Shown here: piece after piece, positions 9,202-17,340 of the stretch
How the letters are laid out: each line of letters begins with the position of its first letter
Position numbering within the stretch: the first letter of the stretch is position 1
From: Streptomyces sp. ICBB 8177
Lineage (GTDB): Bacteria > Actinomycetota > Actinomycetes > Streptomycetales > Streptomycetaceae
Direction: 5' to 3'
NCBI RefSeq assembly: GCF_003144095.1
Contig: NZ_NSKH01000001.1
Location: 1 to 53,355 of the forward strand
Length of the DNA: 53,355 nt
Position numbers and translations under genes: made by a program
Notes under the pieces: generated by a model
Told to the model about the DNA's origin: nothing
The model's input: the letters and a program-made list of their open reading frames with translations, nothing else
The model's database searches: none

Positions 9202-9726
9202 TCAGCAGCCGGGGCAGGTCGGCGGAGACGATGTCAGGGCGAGCGCGGCGATCCGCAGCTCGGCCGCCCACGTCTGCTGGTCAAGCCCCAACGTGTACTC
9301 AATGCAGCACGCGCATTGCGGGATCAGCGATACGAACGATCGCTCCTCAACGGTTTCGACCTCCGTCTCCCACCAGTCGTCCGTGGCCAGATCGGCGGGA
9401 GCGACGTCCCCATTGATCAGCCTCGCCGCCAGCCGACGCAGCGCGTGGCGCCGGGCCAGGCCCGGATCAGGCAACTCGACTCCGGCCTCGGAGAGTGCTT
9501 GCTCGAACGCGTCGCGGATATCGCGGGCATCCGCGTTGCGAGGCAAACCGGCGAGCTCGCACAACGTCGGGGTGTCCAGCCCGGCCGCGAGTGCCTCGGC
9601 CGCAACCATCGGCAGGTCCTCCAGTCGGATCTCATCCGCCTGATAACGGCAGGCCACCTCACCCAGAGACGTGAGGCCACTCCGTGTCGAGGATTCCGGT
9701 TCCGGTGTCGTTCCTGCTGTTGTCAT
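9202..9726 (-). CDS. conserved hypothetical protein (174 aa)
   Basis: ATG at 9726 opens a 174-residue frame: a short disordered N-terminus (TTAGTTPEPESSTRSG), then helices with MVAAEALAAGLDTPTLCELA, and a C-terminal segment with DDWWETEVETVEE and a CACC motif. Acidic/Trp patches and balanced composition support a real gene. I do not recognise a family with known function. It lies between a broken integrase and an intact IS, convergent with the integrase remnant, and may be a survivor of a larger lost module. Confidence 0.6.
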   Translation of the reverse strand: MTTAGTTPEPESSTRSGLTSLGEVACRYQADEIRLEDLPMVAAEALAAGLDTPTLCELAGLPRNADARDIRDAFEQALSEAGVELPDPGLARRHALRRLAARLINGDVAPADLATDDWWETEVETVEERSFVSLIPQCACCIEYTLGLDQQTWAAELRIAALALTSSPPTCPGC

Positions 9727-9790
9727 GACTCGTACGATGCCAGCACTGTTCCCAAGGAGGGTTGCCCAGGGGGCGGTCCGCTCGGCACTA

Positions 9791-10721
9791 GGTTCTGTCT
9801 GACAAATGATCTTGGGTAGGTTCCCGGAGTTAGAGGATGAGTGAGGCGAGGCGGATGCCGGCCTTGTAGCGGTCGGCGAGTTTGTCGAAGCGGGTGGCGA
9901 TCGCGCGGAACTGCTTGAGGCGGTTGAAGCAGCGTTCGACGACGTTGCGGGCCGTGTAGAGGTCGCGGTCGAAGGCCGGTGGTCTGCCGCCGGCCCGGCC
10001 GCGCCGCATCCGGTTGGCCTTCTGGTCCGCCCGTTCGGGGATGACGGCACGGATGCCCCGGCGCCGAAGCGTCTGGCGGATCGCCCGTGACGAATACGCT
10101 TTGTCGGCGATGACCGCGTCGGGCCTGCGGCGCGGCCGGCCGACGCCGGCCCGGGGCACTCTCACCGCGTCCAGGACCGCGTCGAAGGCGGTGGAGTCGT
10201 TGACGTTGCCCGGCGTGACCAGGACGGCCAGGGGCAGGCCCCGGCCGTCACAGGCGAGGTGGACCTTGGTGGTCAGCCCACCGCGGGACCGGCCGAGCGC
10301 CTGACGATCCGCCGCGCGTTCCGGATCTTCCAGTTCGTCCCCCCGACGCCGCCCTTTTTGCGGGCTCCGGCGGCGTGCTGGTGAGCACGGTTGATCGTGG
10401 AGTCGACCGACACCGTCCACTCCACCGCCCCGACCGAGTCGTCGCGGACCTGGACCTCCTCGAGCAGGCGGCCCCAGGTCCCGTCCGCCTCCCACCGGGC
10501 GAACCGCTCATAGACCGTCCGCCACGGCCCGAACCGTTCCGGCAGGTCACGCCACGGAGCACCCGTCCGCAACCGCCACAACACCCCGTTGATCACCTGC
10601 CGGTGATCCCGCCACGGACGACCCCGCCCGTCAACACCCGGCAACAGCGGCGCTATCCGCTCCCACGCCGCATCCGTCAACTCACCACGACCCACCACAA
10701 GATCAATTATCAGACAGAACC
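9791..10721. mobile_element. intact IS5-family (IS427-like) insertion sequence
   Basis: The ends are inverted repeats: GGTTCTGTCTGACAAATGAT from 9791 and its complement, with one to two mismatches, ending at 10721 (reading ATCAGACAGAACC). The flanks read ...CTA before and TAG after, giving a TA-centred short target duplication as in IS427-type elements. The element is 931 bp. It inserted two bases before the left end of the second IS5-type remnant (10724). Confidence 0.85.
9830..10698 (-). CDS. IS427-like transposase made by ribosomal frameshift (orfA/orfB)
   Basis: OrfA starts at GTG 10698 (VVGRGELTDAAWERIAPLLP) and runs to 10273. OrfB occupies another frame down to TAA at 9830-9832 (GRSRGGLTTKVHLACDGRG, VLVTPGNVNDSTAFDAVLDA, RNVVERCFNRLKQFRAIATR). 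The two together give the DDE transposase: D in VSVDSTINRAHQHAAG, D in IADKAYSSRAIR, E in ARNVVERCFN. The change of frame falls near 10310-10350 in the RKKGG region, which contains a C-rich/G-rich run suited to slippage. Two overlapping ORFs are the normal arrangement for IS427-type elements, so this is not evidence of decay. Copy appears functional. Confidence 0.8.
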
Positions 10722-10723
10722 TA

Positions 10724-11459
10724 GGGGGTGTCTTCAAATGATCTTGCATGGTGGATCATGGTCGGGTGATACGACGCCATGAACTGTCCGATGCCGAGTG
10801 GGAGTTCGTCCGGCCACTGCTGCCTGTGCCCTTGCGGGGCCGGAGGCGGTTGGACCACCGAAGGGTCCTCGACGGGATCGTGTGGAAGTTCCGTACCGGC
10901 ACCGCCTGGCGGGACGTGCCCGAGCGGTACGGGCCGTGGCAGACGCTGCACACCCGCTTCCGCCGGTGGGCCCTGGACGGCACATTCGAGCGGATGCTCC
11001 GAGCCGCCCAGGCAGAGGCGGACGCGGCCGGGGACATCGACTGGCTGGTGTCGGTCGACTCCACCGTCGTGCGAGCCCACCAGCACGCCGCCGGGGCCCG
11101 AAAAGGGGGCTCTGCCCACCGGCACTCGGACGCTCCCGGGGCGGCCTGACCAGCAAAATTCACCTGGCGTGTGATGCCTTCGGCCGCCCGCTCGCCTTCG
11201 TGGTCACGGGCGGGAACACCAACGACTGTACGCAGTTCACCGCCGTGATGGACGCGATACGAGTGCCCCGCATCGGCCCCGGACGGCCCCGCAACAGGCC
11301 CGCCCACGTCCTGGGCGACAAGGGCTACAGCTCCAAAGCCATCCGCACCTGGCTGCGACGGCGCGGTATCAGCCACACCATCCCCGAGCGGTCCGACCAG
11401 ATCCGCAACCGGCTCCGGCGCGGCAGCCGGGGCGGACGCCCGCCAGCCTTCGACAAGCA
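10724..11459 (+). mobile_element. IS5-type remnant with frameshifted, 3'-truncated transposase
   Basis: The left end (GGGGTGTCTTCAAATGATCT, from 10724) and transposase N-terminus (HELSDAEWEFVRPLLP, VSVDSTVVRAHQHAAGARK) are present. Near the A4G5 run at about 11100-11108 the frame changes, and the protein continues as GRSRGGLTSKIHLACDAFGR, VLGDKGYSSKAIRTWLRRRG up to PPAFDKQ at about 11459. There the element stops, losing the catalytic Glu region and right end. The frame change may be the programmed slip of this group, but the truncation makes the copy inactive. It is a direct repeat of 7816-8128. Confidence 0.75.
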
Positions 11460-12082
11460 GCCTCCGGTACACGTCCGGGGTTGGCCGGCTGGACGTCAGT
11501 GTAGTTCGGCGGGGCGCGAGTTGCGGCGGGCCGGGGTCCGCAAGCACTGTTCAGCTCGAACGACCCACTGCTGGACGCCGACAAGGCGTTCACCAGCCGT
11601 GAGGCCCGGTGGCCGGACGGCGAGGGCCCGCGTTCGCCGAGCACCTGCACCACGCCTCCCAGCCGGCCGGGCTTCGACCCGAAATGGAGGCGCCGCAAAC
11701 ACGACGTGCTGGTCTCCCTTGGCGTGGGAGGCATTGGCAAGTGCCCTGCGGCCTGCCCTGACCGGGATGGCAGCCACTGCCCGCGTTCGATCTGGCGCTG
11801 CGTCACCACTGGGAGACCTACCCCGGCCATCCGCTGGAGGATCACCTGCGTCGTGCCGGGCCGGCAACCCACTTCGACCGCGCCCTGCCCAGCAACTCCA
11901 AGGATCGCCCATCCCTCACCCCGCCCGACATGGCGGGATCCGCCGCAGCTCCATGACGCCGGCCAATGGTGCGGCTTCGACCGCAGCTTCGTCACACTAC
12001 CGAGCTTGGATACCCTTCGCCCCTTTGCCGGCGCGGAACTTCGGGATGTACTTGAGCCTGCCCCGGATTCGGCCGGGGGAGC
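11460..12082. other. decayed DNA between IS remnant and SDR gene
   Basis: No intact gene. Short coding-like pieces appear in different plus-strand frames, for example SSNDPLLDADKAFTSREARW near 11550-11620, LALRHHWETYPGHPLEDHLR near 11790-11850 and FDRSFVTLPSLDTLRPFAGA near 11980-12030. They suggest genes broken by deletions and frameshifts; I cannot identify their parents. A GGGGGAG ribosome-binding site for the next gene sits at its end. Confidence 0.4.
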
Positions 12083-12880
12083 ATGAGGGGAGTGGCGGGC
12101 GTGGGGGAACTTGACGGCAGGACGGCACTGGTCACAGGCGGCTCGCGCGGGATCGGGCGCGCGATCTGCCTGGGGCTCGCCGCCGAGGGGGCGCTGGTCG
12201 CGGTCCACTACGGCGGCAACGACGCGGCCGCCGCGGAGACCGTGGCGCTGATCGGCAAGGCCGGAGGCCGGGCGTTCGCGGTGCAAGCCAGGTTCGGTGA
12301 GAGCGGCGCGGTGGACACGTTGTTCGACGGACTCACCACCGGGCTGGCGGACCACGGCGCGGACGGCCTGGACATCCTGGTCAACAACGCGGGTGTCCAC
12401 TCAGTCAGTTCGATCGGGCAGTTGACTGAGGAGGAGTTGGAGCGGCTTCTGGCGGTCAACGTGAGCACGCCGATCTTCGTGATCCAGCGGGCGCTGCCAC
12501 TGCTGCGCGACGGCGGACGGATCGTCAACGTGGGCTCGGCGGCCACCCGGATCGCGAATCCTCTCCAGATCGGCTACACCGTCACCAAGGCCGCGCTGGC
12601 CGCCCTCAGCCCGTCGCTCGCCAACGAACTGGGCCGACGCGGAATCACGGTGAACACGGTCGAACCCGGGGTGGTGCTCACCGATATGACCGCCGGGTGG
12701 ACCGGCGTTCCCGAGGCGGTGGCCGGACTCGAGTCGATCACCGCGCTCGGACGGATCGGCGAGCCGGAAGACGTCGCAGACGTGGTGGGCTTCCTGGCGG
12801 GCCCGCGGGGGCGCTGGGTGACCGGCCAGATCATCGATGTCTCCGGTGGCACCTACCTCGGTCCGATCGCGGCCGGGTGA
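12083..12880 (+). CDS. short-chain dehydrogenase/reductase
   Basis: A 265-residue classical SDR. The NAD(P)-binding motif TGGSRGIG is at 18-25, NNAG follows at about 97, and the catalytic set is Ser in NVGSAATR plus YxxxK (YTVTKAAL). The C-terminus ends with GQIIDVSGGTYLGP, as in FabG-like reductases. The Arg/His near TGGSRG would allow NADPH use, but the substrate cannot be told. Start is ATG 12083 with GGGGGAG upstream; the GTG at residue 7 is an alternative. It lies next to a divergently organised XRE regulator/second SDR pair, and may belong to the same small metabolic unit. Confidence 0.85.
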   Translation: MRGVAGVGELDGRTALVTGGSRGIGRAICLGLAAEGALVAVHYGGNDAAAAETVALIGKAGGRAFAVQARFGESGAVDTLFDGLTTGLADHGADGLDILVNNAGVHSVSSIGQLTEEELERLLAVNVSTPIFVIQRALPLLRDGGRIVNVGSAATRIANPLQIGYTVTKAALAALSPSLANELGRRGITVNTVEPGVVLTDMTAGWTGVPEAVAGLESITALGRIGEPEDVADVVGFLAGPRGRWVTGQIIDVSGGTYLGPIAAG

Positions 12881-12906
12881 TCCGCCGCCCGTAAACGCAT
12901 GGCACG

Positions 12907-13692
12907 TCACAGAAGACGCGTCAGGGCCGTCTCGGACGGGCTCCCGGCCGTCGCCTGGTACACGATGATCACCTGTTGCTCGGCGCCGCCGACGGTGAGG
13001 GCCTGCCGTCGAAGGGCGAGGCTGCCGACGACTGGGTGCGCGAAGCGCTTGAGTTCGTCACGGACGGGCCGCGTCTCGTGCCGATCCCACAGACGACGGA
13101 ACTCCTCGTCCGTCTCCAGCTCGGTGACCAAGCGGATGATCCTGGGGTCGCGTGGGTCGGCTTCGGCGCGCAGGGCCGCCGCGGTCTGTGCAGCCACCTC
13201 CGCCCAGTCGGGGAAGAGCCGGCGGGACGCCGGATCGAGGAACACCGCCCGGACAAGGTTGAGTCCGGGCTCGTACATCGGGGCGAGCGCGCGGGCCCGC
13301 TTGTTCGCCGCCAGCACGTCGAAGCACCGGTCGCGCACGTACGCAGGGCGGTCCGCCCACGCGTCGAGGAGCCGGTGCACGTCCGCGGAGACCTCGGTCC
13401 GCGATGGTGGCACAGGGGCGGGGCCAGCAAGGGCGTGCAAGTGGGCGGAGGCGTCGGCGTCCAGTTCCAGCGCCCGAGCGAGGGAGCGCAGCACCTGGGG
13501 CGAGGGGTGCCGGTCGACGCCCTGCTCGAGCCGGACCAGGTACGGCTCGCTGATTCCGGCGAGCCGGGCCAGTTCCTCCCGGCGCAGTCCTGCCACCCGG
13601 CGACGTCCGCCAGCGGGCACCGCCTCTTCCGCCGGAGCGACCCGTCCGCGCCGGGCCTTGAGGAAGTCTCCCAGAAGATTGTCGACCGCCAT
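12907..13692 (-). CDS. XRE-family regulator with MmyB-like ligand-binding domain
   Basis: A 261-residue protein from ATG 13692 (MAVDNLLGDFLKARRGRV). Residues about 30-75 hold the HTH (GLRREELARLAGISEPYLVR, LEQGVDRHPSPQVLRSLA). The C-terminal ~170 residues match the MmyB-like ligand-binding domain found in Streptomyces regulators of this type (FDVLAANKRARALAPMYEPG, NLVRAVFLDPASRRLFPDW). Such regulators often repress the divergent dehydrogenase gene, here the SDR starting 63 bases away at 13756. The shared 63-base spacer should hold the operator. Confidence 0.85.
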   Translation of the reverse strand: MAVDNLLGDFLKARRGRVAPAEEAVPAGGRRRVAGLRREELARLAGISEPYLVRLEQGVDRHPSPQVLRSLARALELDADASAHLHALAGPAPVPPSRTEVSADVHRLLDAWADRPAYVRDRCFDVLAANKRARALAPMYEPGLNLVRAVFLDPASRRLFPDWAEVAAQTAAALRAEADPRDPRIIRLVTELETDEEFRRLWDRHETRPVRDELKRFAHPVVGSLALRRQALTVGGAEQQVIIVYQATAGSPSETALTRLL

Positions 13693-13755
13693 GGTGTGAG
13701 GGTAACCCTGTGGGGGTGCTGGCTGCCGAGGTGCGCACGGCGCAGGCTCGATGCC

Positions 13756-14562
13756 ATGAAGACCTGGTTCATCACCGGCGCGTCCCGCGGCCTCGGCCGT
13801 ATCTGGGCCGAGGCCGCTCTCGACCGCGGCGACCGCGTCGCCGCCACCGCACGTGATCTCGAGGCCCTGCGGCCCCTCGTGGACGCCCACGGGAACGACG
13901 TGCTCCCGCTCTGCCTCGACGTGACCGACCGCACCGCCGCGACTGCCGCGGTGCAGCGGGCCGCCGAGACCTTCGGCCGCCTCGACGTGGTCGTCAACAA
14001 CGCGGGCTACGGCCTGTTCGGCATGGTGGAGGAAGCCACCGAGGAACAGGCTCGCGCCCAGCTCGACACCAACCTGTTCGGCCCGCTGTGGGTGACGCAG
14101 GCGGCCTTGCCCTACCTGCGGGCCCAGGGCAGCGGTCACATCCTGCAGGTCTCCAGCCTCGGTGGCCTCGCCGCCTTCCCCACGCTCGGGCTGTACAACG
14201 CCTCCAAGTGGGCCCTGGAAGGGATGAGCGAGGCCCTGGCCCAGGAGATCGCCCCGTTTGGGATCAACGTGACCCTGGTCGAACCCGGCCCCTACGGCAC
14301 CGACTGGTCGGGCGCCTCCGCGGTGCGCACCGAGCCGCTGCCCGCCTACGAACCCGTGCGCGCCGCGCGCCGGGCTGGTGCGTCCGCCCGCACGCCCCAG
14401 GATGCGCGAGCCACCGCCGCCGTCGTCCTCGAACTCGTCGACACCGACGCACCACCCCTGCGGCTCTTCCTCGGCACGTACCCCTATCCGGTTGTCGAGG
14501 CGGCCTATCGGAAGCGGCTCGACACGTGGAACGACTGGCGGTACCTCGCGTCCCGGGCGTGA
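13756..14562 (+). CDS. short-chain dehydrogenase/reductase (divergent from XRE regulator)
   Basis: A 268-residue classical SDR from ATG 13756. ITGASRGLG (residues 6-14) binds the cofactor, VVNNAGYG follows, and the catalytic residues are Ser in QVSSLGG and Y-x-x-x-K in LYNASKWALEGM. It carries the EPGPYGTDW loop common in oxidoreductases of this regulator-linked subgroup. The same frame is open further upstream, but only in antisense to the regulator, so the ATG at 13756 is chosen. Probably controlled by the adjacent XRE protein; the substrate is unknown. Confidence 0.85.
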   Translation: MKTWFITGASRGLGRIWAEAALDRGDRVAATARDLEALRPLVDAHGNDVLPLCLDVTDRTAATAAVQRAAETFGRLDVVVNNAGYGLFGMVEEATEEQARAQLDTNLFGPLWVTQAALPYLRAQGSGHILQVSSLGGLAAFPTLGLYNASKWALEGMSEALAQEIAPFGINVTLVEPGPYGTDWSGASAVRTEPLPAYEPVRAARRAGASARTPQDARATAAVVLELVDTDAPPLRLFLGTYPYPVVEAAYRKRLDTWNDWRYLASRA

Positions 14563-14785
14563 CCGGCACGGAGTACTCCGCGGCATCCAGGGTCTCCGCG
14601 CATCACCTGGTGCAGTTTGTCACCGGCGTTTGGTACGCGACGCCTCGACGGTAGTCGGAGCACCTTGTCGGCGTGGCACGAACAGATACGCCGCCGCGCA
14701 GGTCGGTGACAACAAGCCTGCCTCTGTGACAACTACCGAGCTTCGGCTCATTGGGGGCGAGTGCGCAGCAGGCGCGGGGCGACGA

Positions 14786-15373
14786 TCATGCGGCGATGCC
14801 GACCGATGTGACGTAGGCGTAGGCACGGAAGGCGCTGTCGAGGTCGCAGATGATGTCGTCCCACACCTCGTCCATCGCCCCGAGATCCTGGGCGGCCCAG
14901 GCGTCCACCGCGTCGTTCCACAGGTAGCGCACGCGGATGGTGCGGTCGGTGACGTTCGAGCGTGCCCGGCCGGGCTGGACGGCGGACTGGTCGACGGCGT
15001 GGATCTCGATCTGGCGGCCTCGGCCGTCGTTGTCGAGTAGCCGCTTGAGGTAGCCGCTTTTGATGACGTTCTCGCGGCGGCGGGTCCAGTAGGCGTTGTC
15101 GAGCTTTTCGCGGCTTGTCGGGCTGGGTGTTGCTTTTCCGGATCGCCATGCTCGGATGCGGGCCGGGCTGATGCCCTGGGCGCGCATCTCGGCGCGGCCT
15201 GCTGCCGAGTCGAGGTAGCGCAGGCGGGCGTTGAGTCCGCGGGTGGTGGTGATGGGTGATTTGATGCCGGATTCGTAGACGATGCGGTTGATTTCGTAGA
15301 TGAGGGCTTCGGCGCCGGTGATGCCGTGGGCTCCGTAGTAGCCGAAGTTGGTCCACAGGTCGGAGGCGGCCAT
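14786..15373 (-). CDS. tpg: Tpg-like putative terminal protein
   Basis: A 195-residue basic protein, close to the usual size of Streptomyces Tpg (about 185). A central HTH-like segment (residues about 45-90: LNARLRYLDSAAGRAEMRAQ, GISPARIRAWRSGKATPSP) mirrors the HTH region of Tpg, followed by a basic AYWTRRRENVIKSGYLKRLL stretch. It begins immediately after the tap-like stop codon (TAA ATG, no spacer), the standard tap-tpg arrangement. Tpg is covalently bound to telomere 5' ends and primes end patching. I cannot point to the linkage residue. The N-terminus (WTNFGYYGAHGITGAEALIY) does not resemble the archetypal Tpg start I know, so this may be a divergent class. Confidence 0.6.
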   Translation of the reverse strand: MAASDLWTNFGYYGAHGITGAEALIYEINRIVYESGIKSPITTTRGLNARLRYLDSAAGRAEMRAQGISPARIRAWRSGKATPSPTSREKLDNAYWTRRRENVIKSGYLKRLLDNDGRGRQIEIHAVDQSAVQPGRARSNVTDRTIRVRYLWNDAVDAWAAQDLGAMDEVWDDIICDLDSAFRAYAYVTSVGIAA

Positions 15374-17134
15374 TTACTTGCCTCCGAGGGTGTAGGTTTC
15401 CTTGGCTTTCATGTCGGTGAGTTGGCGGCCCTCGGTGAAGACGGTGTGCCAGTCTCCGGTGACGTGGAGTTCGTCGGTGCCTTGCATGCGGACGACGGTG
15501 AGTCCGGCGGAGTGTGCTTTGTGGGCCTTGAGCCACAGGTTCGCGAACGCCTGCGAGCGCAGGATGTGGGTCCAGTCGGGTCGGCAGATTTCGCGGTTCG
15601 CGGAGGATTGGCCGATGGTGGAGACGAATTTGGCGTACATGGCTTTCACGTACTCGGTGGTGAGGGTGTCGCCCGCGGCGATGGCGTCCTCGCGGGCGGC
15701 CGCCAGGGCCCGGCGCAGCTTCTCCAGCAGGCCCTCGGTGGAGCCGGAGGTGTAGGACTCGTGGATGGTGGGCGCGCCGCACAGGGCGTACTTGGGGCCT
15801 GCCAGGCGTAGCAGGAGCCGCAGGGTGGGGCCGGTGACCCACACGGGTCCGGCCTCGCGGCGGGCGCCCATGGGGTTGGGGAGGTCGGGGTGCTGCCAGG
15901 TGGGTGGGGTGATGAGGTAGACGCCGGAGCGTTTCGGGTCCCAGCTGCCGGTGGGGTCGTGTTCCAGGCGGCCGATGGGCAGGTGGGCTTTGAACGCCGC
16001 GAGATACGCCGCGTTCGCATCCAGGGCCGTCACCTCGAACGGTCCTTCGCCTTTTTTGACGGACTGGAAGATGGTTTCGTTCCGCCATTTCGGGCGGGCT
16101 TCCCAGATCTCGTCAGCGGCCTTCTGGGAGCGCTTTTGCAGGATGGCGACCTCGCGCATGAACACGGTGTGCTCGTACCGGCCGCCCACGCGGGACAGGT
16201 CGAACAGCGCCATCACGTCCGGGATCGCGCGACGGATCAGCACGGTCTGCGCCGCCTCCAGGTCGCCCGCCTTTTCCTCCAGCACGTCCGCGACCGTGCG
16301 GCGGATACGCCCCGTCAGTTCATCGATGCCGGGGCCGGCGTCGTCGCGGGCGCGAGCCGGGCGCAGCGCGGTGTCGACGGCCGGGGCGGCGGGGTGCTCG
16401 ACGTCGGCAGGCGCCGAGGCCGGAGCCGGGACCGGGGCGGGAGCTGGGACGGGGGTCGTGGCGGTCTGGCACAGGCCCCACGGGTGCTGCGGGCGGCCCG
16501 CCGCCCGGTAGGGCGTGGCGTGCCCGCACAGCACACAAGGAGCGGGCGCCTCGCGGACGTTGCTGCCGTCCGCATTCAGGTCTGGCCCGGCAGGCTCGAC
16601 CACCGGCGCCGCGACGGGGGCGGGGACGCGGCCGGTGTCGGGCAGTTCGACGTCGGCCGCCGGGCGCTCGGGCAGCACCCCGGGTGGCGAGCCCTGGCCT
16701 GCCCGGTCGACCACGGCCTGCGTGGCCGCCTCGCGGTTGCCGTCGTGTCGCGCCAGCTCGTTGCCGATGGGCTGGGCCACGGCGTCGCGCACATCGGGTG
16801 ACGCGGTGTCTGTCGCGGTTGCCTTCGGTGCCTGCTTCCGGGTCGGGTCGGGCACGGCGAGCAGTGTCTGGGCGCCGCCGAGGGTGGCGCTCACCCGGTG
16901 AGCCGGCAGCCTGGATGCCGCGTGTGTGGGGCCCGCCAGCAGGTCGAGGACGGGCATCTCCCAGTGCGCGGCCAGCCGGTCACAGTCGTCCAGCGACCAG
17001 TTACGCTGGCCCTTCTGCTTACGGCTGACCTGCGTCTGCGACAAGCCCACCGCAGCAGCGAGATCACCCTGAGTCTCCCCGGTACGCGCCATCAACGCCG
17101 ACACCGTGAGCCGGAGAAGGTCTTCCGTACTCAT
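15374..17134 (-). CDS. tap: telomere-associated protein Tap-like, with polymerase-B-like motifs
   Basis: About 586 residues from ATG 17134 (MSTEDLLRLTVS); an ATG-like start 24 bases earlier is possible. Residues about 10-65 are an XRE-type HTH (GETQGDLAAAVGLSQTQVSR). A Pro/Ala-rich linker holds a zinc-ribbon-like CVLCG...GLC near 200-222. The C-terminal half contains LDANAAY (~371), KAMYAKFVSTIG (~497) and GTDELHV (~553), which resemble motifs A (DxxSLYP), B (KxxxNSxYG) and C (DTDS) of family B DNA polymerases, with some key residues replaced. Tap binds telomere 3' overhangs and recruits Tpg. Archetypal Tap is longer, so this is a shorter or divergent form. The polymerase relation is my inference. 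Confidence 0.7.
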   Translation of the reverse strand: MSTEDLLRLTVSALMARTGETQGDLAAAVGLSQTQVSRKQKGQRNWSLDDCDRLAAHWEMPVLDLLAGPTHAASRLPAHRVSATLGGAQTLLAVPDPTRKQAPKATATDTASPDVRDAVAQPIGNELARHDGNREAATQAVVDRAGQGSPPGVLPERPAADVELPDTGRVPAPVAAPVVEPAGPDLNADGSNVREAPAPCVLCGHATPYRAAGRPQHPWGLCQTATTPVPAPAPVPAPASAPADVEHPAAPAVDTALRPARARDDAGPGIDELTGRIRRTVADVLEEKAGDLEAAQTVLIRRAIPDVMALFDLSRVGGRYEHTVFMREVAILQKRSQKAADEIWEARPKWRNETIFQSVKKGEGPFEVTALDANAAYLAAFKAHLPIGRLEHDPTGSWDPKRSGVYLITPPTWQHPDLPNPMGARREAGPVWVTGPTLRLLLRLAGPKYALCGAPTIHESYTSGSTEGLLEKLRRALAAAREDAIAAGDTLTTEYVKAMYAKFVSTIGQSSANREICRPDWTHILRSQAFANLWLKAHKAHSAGLTVVRMQGTDELHVTGDWHTVFTEGRQLTDMKAKETYTLGGK

Positions 17135-17162
17135 CACGACAACCACCCTACACAGCATCTAT

Positions 17163-17184
17163 GCCGAATCGGCGAAACCTCGCC
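17163..17184. promoter_or_regulatory. overlapping inverted repeats upstream of tap (candidate operator)
   Basis: GCCGAATCGGC (17163-17173) and GGCGAAACCTCGCC (17171-17184) are two short inverted repeats sharing the GGC at 17171-17173, about 30 bases before the tap start. An A/T-rich patch (CCAAATAGG) borders them, unusual for this GC-rich DNA. The HTH at the Tap N-terminus makes autoregulation plausible. Confidence 0.4.
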
Positions 17185-17340
17185 AAATAGGAATGAGCGG
17201 CTTGGCTGGCTGGCTCGCTCCGCAGTGCAGTGCAGGCGCGGGCGGCATCGGGCGACGGTCAGCGGGCCGCGCAAGCGGTCAGTCCCTCAGCCCGGCCACT
17301 GCGGCCCGGTATCGCTCGCACAACAGTTCAAGCGCTTGTA

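Noticed and set aside
14748-16088. 446 aa Pro/Arg/His-rich minus-strand frame over tap/tpg
   Set aside because: Overlaps two better genes in another frame; composition (PRRHRP-type) is that of a shifted reading of GC-rich coding DNA.
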